This document shows positions 38,829-48,419 of a stretch of DNA of 64,000 bases, piece by piece. Source of the DNA: Cycas panzhihuaensis (taxonomy: Eukaryota; Cycadophyta); contig CM041465.1 in assembly GCA_023213395.1 (NCBI GenBank), forward strand, positions 93,379,741 to 93,443,740, in the 5' to 3' direction. The position numbers and the translations under genes are program-made. Below the pieces are notes generated by a model that made no database searches, had not been told where the DNA came from, and saw nothing but the letters and a program-made list of their open reading frames with translations. Positions within the stretch are counted from its first letter, which is position 1. Every line of letters starts with the position of its first letter.

Positions 38829-39451
38829 TATTGAATAAACTAGGTCCTAATAACCAAAAACTGCTACCAAGATCTAAACTATTTTGCAACTAGTGACAAG
38901 AATCGAAACTGAAATTTAACATGCAAGTTCTTAAACCAGAGATAGTACAATAAATAAATTAGAAAGTCAAAGCATTATATATACACCTGATATAATGTGA
39001 TAAAACCTAGTAGTGTATTAGGGAAACATCCACATAGGAAAGGTATCGATCTTTATTATCAAAAGATGAAGAAATATACATAATTTGCAATAGAATACTC
39101 ATAGTAATAACAGTCAGTCACCTAACTCCTCATCGTATATCTAATACACCAAACACCATCAACATCATAAAAAAACACCCTAAATTGGGCTATTTGAGAG
39201 AGTCATATATGGAATAAATCTTGACCATAGAATTTAAGGTATTTTGAGTGAACGACCTAATTCTCCTTATAATTTAGTATGCTTTTTAGTGCTAGCTTTT
39301 TGGGCCAGAGGCTATCACCCCTAAACCCCCCACCAAGGGGGGCTCATGCCCTCCTTGGATCCTCCCAAGGAAGTTTAGGGGGGGGGGGGAACCATGTTGC
39401 TAACCTGTCAAAATTTTAGCCTCTAAAAAATTGTTGTCACATTATCTAACA
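38829..39451 (-). repeat. 5' LTR of copia element C
   Basis: 623 bp, matching the 3' LTR at 20047-20705. The inner terminal dinucleotide has decayed (TA in place of TG). A run of about ten G occurs at 39379-39389. Confidence 0.88.
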
Positions 39452-40140
39452 GAGATGATAGTAATATATAGTAGTGAATAGGCAATAAGCCAGCTAAAAA
39501 AGTATCTTGGCAAAATGTTTGAATTGTCTGACATTAGTTTGATGAAATATTACTTGGGAATTGAAGTAACACAAAAGAATAGAAATTTTTTCCTCTCTCA
39601 AGAAAAATATATCAGCGACCTTCTAACCAAGTTTCAGTTGGAAGATACTCGACCAATGGTTTTACCTATAGACCCTAATACCAAACTCTTTAAGTTTTTT
39701 GTATACACAGACTCAGACTTTGCAGGAGATAAAGATATATGAAGATCTACATCTGGGTATATAATGTTTCTTGGAACAACACCAATATCATAGAGATCTA
39801 GATGACATAAGATAGTTATTGATTTAACTACTAAAGCTGAATACATTACTGCTTCTAAGACCAGAAATGAGGTGATATGGCTTAGAAAAATATTGGAAAC
39901 ATTGAATATCACCCAAACAAGTCCTATCGGCCTTCGTGTGGATAATTAATTAGTAATCCACATGGCAAAAAATCATGTATTTCACTATCATACCAAACAC
40001 ATAAGTACAAAAGTCTACAGTATTAGAGAACTAGTTCATGATAGCACAATTCAATTGGAATACTGTCCTACAGTAGATCAAGTGGTCGATATATTCACGA
40101 AACCGCTATAAAATGTGAAGTTTAAATAGTTCCGAAGGCA
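39452..40140 (+). pseudogene. copia element D, RT end and RNase H (right of nested insertion)
   Basis: It continues the RT from 20046: FELSDISLMKYYLGIEVTQ, ISDLLTKFQLEDTRP, then directly FFVYTDSDFAGDKD (RNase H), TTKAEYITA, NHVFHYHTKHIS and VVDIFTKPL. About 100 residues normally lying between LPIDPNTKLFK and the RNase H start are absent, an internal deletion. Single stops are scattered. Confidence 0.8.
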
Positions 40141-40617
40141 ACTCGACCTTAGGGCCTCCATTTTCGACTGATTAAAGAAGATGGTAATAGAATTATCATA
40201 CTCTATTCTATTCATAAAAATCCCATATGGGTGTAGAAGAATAAGAGTAAGTCTCTACTCTATCCTATTTGTGAAAATCCCATGCCGGTACGAAAGGATA
40301 AGGGTTATACTAGTTTTGAAAAATCAGAACCTATGAAAACCTGAAAGGGCATAGGGGATGACCAAACAATATATGGAGACTCAACATATCAAGCTACATA
40401 TTTAAGCTGGTTAGTTATTAGGTTACATCAAGATCCACCTTAGCTATTTTGATTTATAAAAGGGGATATAGATCTTAGAAAGCCTATGGGGTTTTATTAC
40501 CCATGAGGATTTTCCCATAAAAGTATCATTTAGAATTTTAATGTAATAATGAGGCTCAAATGAAGACATCATAGAATGGATTTTTTCAAAATGACCTTCC
40601 ACCGTTAATAGGGGGAT
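40141..40617 (+). other. 3' untranslated region and polypurine tract of copia element D
   Basis: No ORF. It has an imperfect repeat of GAAAATCCCATATGGGTGTA-type sequence (near 40216 and 40275) and ends AATAGGGGGAT, the likely polypurine tract, immediately before TGAAAAATATT of the LTR. Confidence 0.6.
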
Positions 40618-40952
40618 TGAAAAATATTAATGTATCAAGGTCATTTGTATAGATTAATTAAGTGACCTTAGGATATATTATTAGTATTAGTTTCTTAGTA
40701 AAATGTACTTTATGTGCATTTATATATAATTTCATGTTCATGTTATTAGGTGAAAAAATCTTAACCCTAATGCTTGCCCTTAATAATAAAAAAGTGAAAT
40801 CTCAAGGAGTTGAGATGATTCAAATTCACAAGTAGCATATAATAAATACACCTCTAAGTTTTGCTCTTATATCTTATTTTTATCTCTTTTTCATTCTCCA
40901 TTGCCATTGTGTGTATGTGAGTAATTTATTCCCTAGATCCATCATTCCTTCA
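40618..40952 (+). repeat. 3' LTR of copia element D
   Basis: Starts TGAAAAATATTAATG after a purine tract and ends CATTCCTTCA, 335 bp. The end is placed where the minus-strand protease of element F (WIIDTGAT) stops making sense. No 5' LTR of D is visible. Nearly 40 bp inside it (40804-40840) matches the gag of F at 41016-41052. Confidence 0.55.
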
Positions 40953-42160
40953 TTGAGTAGCTCCAGTATCTATAATCCACAAAGAATTACTTAAAGTAAT
41001 GTTATGTGAAACTCTAAGGAATTGAGATGATTCAAATTCACAAGTAGCATATTTACAATGAGCCTCAAAGAATGTAGTAGATTTATCAACATCTTGAAAA
41101 GAAGAGGTCCCAGTACAAAGGATGTGTACATGAGCAAATTTAGTTCCAGTATAACCATCTTCAAGATAATAATCATCAACATTATGGGCACCATGGCACT
41201 GGTAGTTCTTGATCTTGTGGGAAAAAACTTGACAAGTTGTGATGTGGGATCCTCGTTTGTAACACCTTTAGCACATAATTGTTGGGTTACTAGTCTTATA
41301 AGAAGCACTTGGTTGGTTATTTTACCTTTGATTATTATTTTGGCCTTGGCCTTAAGGGTATCTTTGCTAATAGTAGGGAGCTTATTGACCTTGAGGATGT
41401 TATTCTTATCGTTTACCTCTTTCTTATCTATAGGAATTACCACCTCTACGGGAGGGTAGACCTTGATTTTTGCTAGAGAAAATAGTTTCATCCATGTCAA
41501 AGTGACATCGGAAGGATTTGATGTAGTGGAGAAATTTTTATCAAAGGTCTTGTTAAATTCAATGAACTTGTTAATGAGGGCTTTAGAATTTAAAGTCTTC
41601 AAAGTTCCACTAGATTGAAGACTTCCAAGTAGATTTTTGTAATTTGGGATATAGATATATTATCGAATCAAGAAATCCCATGTAATACACTAAACCTTAA
41701 AATCTTTATCAATGGCTTACTTGATAGGTTGAAGGAGATTGATCATCTCATTCACATGTCCTTTCTGCATCTTCAGCACTAGGTGAATAAATTCCAAGTC
41801 TAATTTGGCATCAAAGTTCTTCTTAAGAACTTTAAGGACTTTCCATATGTTATCATATATAGCTTCATTGATAAGGTCATGCAGGGAATAATCAATGACA
41901 AGAAGTATGCCTACACAGATTTTATCATCATCAATTTTCCATTAGCATTTGCCTCCCGTATCAGCAGGAAGAGTATGAGTGGTTTCTCCAGTAGTAGGTA
42001 TAGTAGCAGTGGCAGTAACAACTGGTATAGGCTGCAAGTGATCTCTCCAAAGGCCTTCATACTTAGTAGTATTCTTAACACAAACGAACCACATGTCTTA
42101 GTTTTTTTCCTTTTAGAATACAATTTATATTCTTTTTTAAACTGTGAAGACATGATATTA
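40953..42160 (-). pseudogene. Gag-protease relic of copia element F
   Basis: On the minus strand, broken into frames: LHDLINEAIYDNIWKVLKVL and LKTLNSKALINKFIEFNKTF (Gag), then a zinc-knuckle-like CYKRGSHITTC with a stop inside, and finally LWIIDTGAT, a copia protease site, where the element is cut by the LTR of D. The longest open stretch is 41602-40991. The Gag part resembles the UBN2-type copia Gag only loosely. Confidence 0.6.
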
Positions 42161-45020
42161 TAAGAAGGATAGATTCAAGAAGGAACCTATAGAAAAGTGA
42201 GAGGCAACAACTAGCCAATAATGGGAGATAAGAAAGAATCAAATGAAGTAGAATGTATAATAGTAGAAGGAAAAAATATAGAGTAGTTGGAAGGTTGCTT
42301 AATTATGAGGCCCTGACACATTAGGGTGAAAAGAACAACTTTAAGTATAGTGTCCTAGTGTAATATGATATGAAGTGAGATGGAGTATGAGAAGTTACCA
42401 ATAATTGTGACAATATAGTCTTGACACATTAGGAATGTGAAGAAGCACAATGAGGTATGAAGCACTAGGATCACCAAAGAGATGAGAGTGATCAAGATAT
42501 ACAAGATAAGGAGGTTAAGAACCTACATCACTAAGGCACATAGCTAAAGTCCATAAGTGGGATGCATAAAACTCTAGTAACCTCAACTTGAGTCTAAAGT
42601 AGATGAGGTGTCGAAAAAGATGCAAGGCTCTATAAATGTATGAATTAAGGCATTCACCGGTGATACCCATAACTATGCTTAGTGATAAAATCTAAGTTAT
42701 AGCAAATCCTAGGTACTCCTAATCCTTATCTTGTTCATTAATGAGTAGAAATATACCTCCTACTGTAAAGAGTTAAATGGTATGGGCATACCCACAACTA
42801 TGACAAATATTGGACCATGCAGATTAATTATCTTGCAGTTAATATTTTCAGTTTTCTCAGGTAGTTATCAAGATGATCCTTGAATGAAGTCTATTACCAT
42901 AGTTAGCCTTAACTTCACTACTATTCTAGTTATGTCTAGCCCACAACTATATCCTGCACCTCCTTTAAGGCATATATTCTACCAATTACGGTATCTCAAC
43001 TAAGGCGAGTATGTGACTAGTTATAGTTAGTGCGGAAAAGAATATACGTATGAGGTTCCTTTTAGGAAAGTGAAAATATGAATCAATCAATCCTCAAAGT
43101 ACAATAAAATTAAAAATTTGAATGTAGTGCATGTGGTGCTTTGCAAGTGTTGAAATGATAAATGAGGGCATTAGATATTGCTTTGATCTAGGTGTTTTTT
43201 TATATTTCTACTCACTTTGTATAATATGCTTTAAAACTTTTTTTTTTTTAAGTTTTCAACAAACCATCACTAAAGAATGACCTTTGTTCACAAAAATGGT
43301 AATAAATTTTTGCCCCAGAGTTGAAATTGAGTGCTCTTTTCTTTTATTAGAAAGATGACTCGGAGTTGCTTCTATTACAACTAGAATCAGGTCGAATGGA
43401 GCTCTGCAAAATTTTTTGTAGTCCCATGAATTAGATAGAACAAATTTCTGCCAAACCCTTGCCAAAAAATAACCTTTATTTACTAAAACAATAATAAATT
43501 TCTATCTAAATAATAAAATTGAGTGCTTCTTTTTCTGTTGGAAATAAGACTCAGAGCCTCTTCTATTACAAGTAGAAGCAAGTCAAATAGGGTTCTATAG
43601 AATTTTTGGTAGACTTGTGAATTTGACCAAGCAAATTTTTATTATGACAAAAAACTAGCTATGATATAAACTTATAGATATTTCATCAACTAAGGAAATT
43701 TTCATCATTTTCTAATCACTAGGATCCTGATATGGGCAAGGTGAGAGCATATAATGATGAGGATCCTAAATGGCTCCAAATTTAAAAAAAAATTGGGCAG
43801 CATCTCCCCTTACAAATAGCTTTGTAATAACAATTTTAATCACGAGAATCAAATCATTTGAAAACAAAAACTCAATCGATGATGGTGGTCTTAAGCTTAT
43901 GCTACCGATCCCACAAACACTATTTTTTGTAAACATATTTGTGCCTAAAATTATATCCCTGAATATATTTATATCAATTTTTAGCAATATGTTTACGCAA
44001 GTTATGGAAGATTAATGCTACGATGACAATGTTTATCCATTGGTAATTGGTGGCTGAAAATGTATACCTTTAGTTTTTTATGAATATGTTTATGCCAGAT
44101 ATGTAGATTAATGTAGTGAATATTCAAAATGTGTAATTTAGGAATGGAACGAAATATATGTAATATATATATATATATGACGTATTTTCGAACAATGTAC
44201 TCTGCAGTACTATGAACATAGTATTAAGACTGCAAACTGCTACAACGACTCTATAAGGCAATGATCAAAGTGATTCGCATTAAAATTAAGTTGTTATGTT
44301 CGTAATCGAACATAAAGTAGATACTGAGATGGATGTTTGCATGAGTGCGATGTGTTCTTGGGCAATGCAAACTTTCGTAGAAAATTTTCTTAAATGTTAT
44401 ATTGGTAATGAAGTTTGCTTTCATTTATTTTATTTGTCTATTGATGGATATGCGACCTCTTTGCAGAAATTTCAAGCGGTATAATATTGTAATATTATAT
44501 ATATATATATATATACGATTGCAGATTAACACATCACTGCAAACATTTTTTTATCTATACAGATGCAAATAAACTGTGTGCTGGTGAATATGACTGTTCT
44601 GCAAATTTGTATGCGATGATGTTACTAATTAAATGTGCATAGATTTATTTAGAGCATCGACTGTCTATTGTATATTATATGTATTATATGGCGTATTAAT
44701 ATGCACAGTTGATTTCTTGCGGCAATGAATTTGATTACGCCCAATTTGATATATATTGCTTTAATTTTTATCTCTTAATATATATATGGTATGGTTGATT
44801 TCTTGGATTACACCCAATTTGACATATATCACTTTAATTTTTGTCACTTAATATGTATATTGTACAGTTGATTTCTTGGCTAATCACTCTTGAAAGCAAG
44901 AACAAATGTTTGATAAATAGAGAATATCCAAAGGATATATTGTTAAGTTGATTATTGAATTGATGTTAATATGAATATATTGTATTGTAACTAATATATT
45001 TTTACAGGTATGAATTTTTT
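42161..45020. other. AT-rich region without recognisable genes; small tandem repeats
   Basis: No conserved ORF on either strand. It contains a diverged two-copy tandem repeat of about 190 bp (43257-43632) with shared words TTGAGTGCT and TCTATTACAA, short (TA)n runs at about 44165-44178 and 44495-44514, and an approximately 80-bp repeat of GTTGATTTCTTGG...ACACCCAATTTGA...CTTTAATTTTT type at about 44708-44880. Confidence 0.6.
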
Positions 45021-45300
45021 GCTCTGATACCACTTGTTGTAGACCGACTCCATAATTGAAAAAATGTCAGATTTTATTGTATACACAAGTGCAAGAGAAT
45101 TAATAGTCAAAATAGACCAATTGATTGATTGATAAAATAAATGATGTCTTACAATACGTTTGAGATCATATTTATATGTGTATAATATGTCCCTTTTCAC
45201 AAAATGTTGCAATTATTCAAGAGACACCCCTTCATTTAATATTCAATTAATTAACCTTAAAGAGGTTCATAACAAACAATTTTAAAATAAAGACCTTTGA
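45021..45300 (-). repeat. possible copia primer site and LTR fragment
   Basis: GTGGTATCAGAGC on the minus strand (45021-45033) is the initiator-Met primer sequence, and TGTTGTAGACCGACTCC begins at 45035 as an LTR border would. The outer end and the partner LTR are not identified, and no gag is readable on the left. It may be a truncated or non-coding element. Confidence 0.4.
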
Positions 45301-46290
45301 GTTACTTCCTATATATTATTTGTTCACTATCATGTAAGAATTTAATTAAATTAAAAGTACATGGATGCACATACTATAGTATCTTCCTTTTGATATAATT
45401 CTTATTCAAAGTTCTCTCTACTATAAGTTACTTTAGCTACATTATTAATATTTTTTTGTAATAAACTCTATTTTAAAATAATATCATTTTCTTTTTCTAT
45501 AAGACTATCATGTGAGAGTTTATGATTACCCACTTCCTTACCTATGCCATTGATTGCATATTCACTTACTACCCTCTTCTTCTCATTGCCTTTGTCTTAT
45601 TTTCTTCCATATGCTACATCATTAATATCTAAAATCTTTAATAAAGAATGTTTTTTATCACTACTCTTGGTTGAAGTAAACTTCTAGTAATTAGTTAAAC
45701 TAACCATATTTTTCTATATGAATACTTATGCCCAATACATCCATAATCAACTATCTGATGATGTTATGCTTGCCCTTGCTCTAAAACAATAAATCCCAAA
45801 ATGTCTTTTAATGCACATAATTCTACAAACTTTCTAACTATTCTATTTTTGTTTATTCTATAGGTTTCATCTTTTTTGAATTATTTGCTCAAGAATTTCT
45901 TCTACACTTCTTAATGTCCCTATGCATTTATACTTGTCTAGGCCACTTGAGAGGTGAAGAACTAGCTTATTTTAGACTTGGTATGTATCCTCCATCTTGT
46001 TGCTTGCAAATTAGTAAAATGATTCCAGCGCTTTTCCTTGAAAAGCAAGCTCCTGTGTGGAGAAGTCAATAAATTTTTGTATTCACTATAATTATTTTCC
46101 CACATGTGAGAGGAAGTTAGCTTGCATATTTAAGTTCAACTTCATCAAAGAATATCTTGTTGGCAAGTTGCAAGCTCTCTTTTGCAATTGCTTCTTCATC
46201 TACTTTTCAGAATGTACCCATTTTGGATACCAAGAGGACCATCTTCATTTTACTAGTATTTGCTGTACAGAGAGAGAGAGGAGGGAGACA
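45301..46290. other. AT-rich stretch, no gene recognised
   Basis: On the minus strand near 46250-46050 a short open piece includes VDEEAIAKESLQLANKIFFD, and near 45930 a piece reads SSSPLKWPR. Neither matches a family I can name, and stops break every frame. It may be an old retroelement or a gene remnant. Confidence 0.4.
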
Positions 46291-46299
46291 GAAAGGTAT

Positions 46300-46510
46300 T
46301 TATGTCCACGTTGGAAGCGGGGGCGAGTGGTTAGAAAATATAAATAACAAACAACTGTATTTATGTCACCTGCACTAAAATGAATATTTGTGTCATTTGC
46401 TTGTCCAAATCTGCCATAAACCCAAGTTCGAACTCCGTGAGACCTGGCAAACCACGTCGGGTAGAGTTTAATTTGTATTAAAAAAAAAAGAAAAGAAAAA
46501 GAAAACAAAA
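46300..46510 (+). repeat. SINE-like fragment with B-box and A-rich tail
   Basis: GGGGCGAGTGGTTAG (near 46319) resembles a tRNA A-box and AAGTTCGAACTCC (near 46428) a B-box, and the segment ends in an A-rich tail at 46479-46508. The boxes are farther apart than in a tRNA head, and no target duplication was found. Confidence 0.4.
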
Positions 46511-46909
46511 TGATTCATTGAGTATGAGAATTTGCAAAGCAACTCCACATTCAGACACAGATTATGTTCTTCTATACATTTACTGGCCATTAAATCGAGG
46601 AAAAAAATTATATAAATGGCCTGTTCAGGGAACGAAGATGAATACAAACCGCATCCACCAACGCGTTAAAGAAACTGGAAACCTGAATCCTACCCCACAT
46701 AATGAAACCACCATTTGTTATTACATCAACACAAGCTGCCTCCATACAGCAGTCGTGGGGTCGAATCCCTTCGTGTATGCGCGCCCCCGAGAGGAACGAC
46801 ACCAGACTCAATCTTTATAAGCCAAGCGGCAAGTCATTCCTGGAACTAAACTTATCATAATAAAACTATGACAGTAACAGAAAATCAAAGGAACATTATC
46901 ACACTATAT

Positions 46910-47266
46910 TCAAGTGATGACCTGGGACCGATCGAGCGGCAACTGAGATCCATCTAACCCCAACGACTTGTAAATTTCAAATCTAATCTTCTCCTCAATA
47001 GACATCGGACGTGCCGAGGGTACCCCGGATCTGTAATTGGCAATGTTCAACATCATATTGATATACGCATCTCTCAATTTTAGCAGAGACTTTTGAGGAG
47101 AAATCCACTTTACTTTTAACCTCGGCACCAATTTGAGGCTCCAAATCTGGCGTTTACGACTGCCCATCTTTGCTATTCTGAGCCGTTTCCTTCCCCTATT
47201 CGGCCCATTGAGCCGCCTGTATGTCCTCCGCTGAAAATAATTCCTGAGAGCTTCGTAAAACCCCAT
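46910..47266 (-). CDS. 118-aa basic protein, candidate host gene
   Basis: An intact single-exon ORF beginning MGFYEALRNYFQRRTYRRL, very rich in Arg/Lys over the first 60 residues (GRKRLRIAKMG; RKRQIWSLKL), then VPRLKVKW, LLKLRDAYINMMLNIANY and EEKIRFEIYKSLGLDG. The layout (basic N-terminus, hydrophobic LRDAY-NMM helix, acidic EIYKSL end) recalls a family of short plant proteins of unknown function. No signal peptide or catalytic motif is seen. A TATA box and CCAAT box lie just upstream, and the 5' end sits in a CpG-rich patch, unlike the surrounding repeats. I cannot assign a function. Confidence 0.7.
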   Translation of the reverse strand: MGFYEALRNYFQRRTYRRLNGPNRGRKRLRIAKMGSRKRQIWSLKLVPRLKVKWISPQKSLLKLRDAYINMMLNIANYRSGVPSARPMSIEEKIRFEIYKSLGLDGSQLPLDRSQVIT

Positions 47267-47345
47267 TCCCGATTGGCTAAACGCTTGGAGATGTCCAGAC
47301 GATTTCGCTTCCTGGTCTTATAAGATCCCGTAATTGGACGTGGTG
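47267..47345 (-). promoter_or_regulatory. core promoter of the 118-aa gene
   Basis: On the minus strand CTTATAAG (47317-47324) lies about 51 bases before the ATG and CCAAT (47332-47336) just upstream. A second CCAAT lies in GCCAATCGGGAATGGGG next to the ATG. This predicts a short 5' leader of 20-25 bases. Confidence 0.5.
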
Positions 47346-47575
47346 CTCCACAGGCCAACCGTAGGGTTGCAGAAGACGGGTCAAAAGCAACAGAGATTAC
47401 CCATCGCCGTCCATGAAAAAGTCGTAGCCATCAATTATAACATGTACGCAACGCGCGGCGTGGGGGTAGGCAACGTACGCGCAGTGTATTGCAGATCTGA
47501 CCAACTACATTACGCTTATCGACGTTTGACCGTTGGGTATTGACCATAAGGGTTGCGTATGGTTACAGAATGTCA
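47346..47575. other. CpG-rich upstream region
   Basis: The stretch around 47400-47540 has dense CpG words (ACGCAACGCGCGGCGTG, AACGTACGCGCAG), whereas the surrounding retroelements have mostly lost CpG. That suggests little cytosine methylation, as expected for a live promoter. The 69-codon ORF on + here (47334-47543) has no support. Confidence 0.5.
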
Positions 47576-47579
47576 ATAT

Positions 47580-47956
47580 TTTCAATAAAATTTTATTTGA
47601 TGGGGGCTGCCCTCGTGTGGCACACCACCTTTACATAGCCCTCAATGTTGACCTAAGGGCGGAAGGTTCGACACCTGATAGGGTAGGATCTCCTCTTTTG
47701 TCGTAAGATGAATGTTTTATCCCTGGTATGCCCATATTTTTGTCATGGGTATAATGGTCGTTGTTCCAAGTTGAGTTCCTATGTGGTATATGAGCTTTTG
47801 GAAAAATTGTAGTGATATGGTTGGTGGGTGTCAAAGTTGCTTCATAGGTTTAAACATGAGAAGTCTTAGGTTCAAACACGAGAAGTCTTGGTGGATGCAT
47901 ACAATCCCAGGGAAGGTTGATTATAACTTAAGGTATCATATTCAATAAAATCTTAT
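47580..47956 (+). repeat. possible SINE-type insertion between TTCAATAAAAT repeats
   Basis: TTCAATAAAATTTTAT (47580-47595) and TTCAATAAAATCTTAT (47941-47956) match at 15 of 16 bases and may be a target duplication. Inside, AAGGTTCGACACC (near 47664) is an exact RNA polymerase III B-box. There is no poly-A tail. It could also be an unrelated repeat. Confidence 0.4.
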
Positions 47957-48018
47957 CAGCACTTGACCTTCTTATGGTGATTGAGTGCTAGCAATTGGGG
48001 TAAGTTGTTTGTTTTGCC

Positions 48019-48036
48019 AAGGATGTCAAATGCGTT
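48019..48036 (+). repeat. left target-site duplication of the SINE
   Basis: AAGGATGTCAAATGCGTT, identical to 48402-48419. Confidence 0.9.
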
Positions 48037-48401
48037 TGTCCCTTAAGGGGCGGCGTAGCGGTAAGTTGTTGCGGAGTGGAGAATGTGCCTTAGGGTCAAC
48101 TTCCGGGAGCCTTATCGTTGCAGTGTTCTTGGGACCATCTGAGTGTGGTGTTGGCGGCTGCGGCAATATTACACGGACATTAAAGGTTTCACCCACGGAG
48201 CTCGATGATGGGGTTATAGGGGGTGAGTGTGTTCAGGCCGGGGGAGAATAGCGTCTCTCAACCCGCGGAAGCTCCCACTAGCCCCAAGTGGGGGGTGGGC
48301 TGGTCGGCCGTAAGGGCTCTGGGCGTGTAAGCCTAGCCTTCGTCAGTAGGGGTGCGTGAGTTCAATTCCCCTCCTTGCTAATCAAAAAAAAAAAAAAAAA
48401 A
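48037..48401 (+). mobile_element. SINE with tRNA-like head and poly-A tail
   Basis: A GC-rich 365-bp insertion between perfect 18-bp direct repeats, ending in about 20 A. The 5' part has an A-box-like GGCGTAGCGGTAAG (near 48052) and a B-box-like GGGTCAACTTCC about 45 bases on, the tRNA spacing. A second B-box-like GAGTTCAATTCCC lies near the 3' end (48359), so the body could be dimeric. The 88-codon ORF overlapping it is incidental. Exact flanking repeats make this the youngest-looking insertion in the window. Confidence 0.85.
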
Positions 48402-48419
48402 AAGGATGTCAAATGCGTT
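48402..48419 (+). repeat. right target-site duplication of the SINE
   Basis: Exact second copy of the 18-bp repeat, directly after the poly-A tail. Confidence 0.9.

Noticed and set aside
41058-41459. 133-codon plus-strand ORF
   Set aside because: It is the complement of the copia F gag, whose zinc-knuckle and protease motifs read on the minus strand.
46730-46800. Possible tRNA or SINE at a B-box-like GGGTCGAATCCC
   Set aside because: No A-box at tRNA spacing and no cloverleaf could be drawn on either strand.
47985-48251. 88-codon ORF
   Set aside because: It overlaps the SINE and its target duplication and has no protein features.
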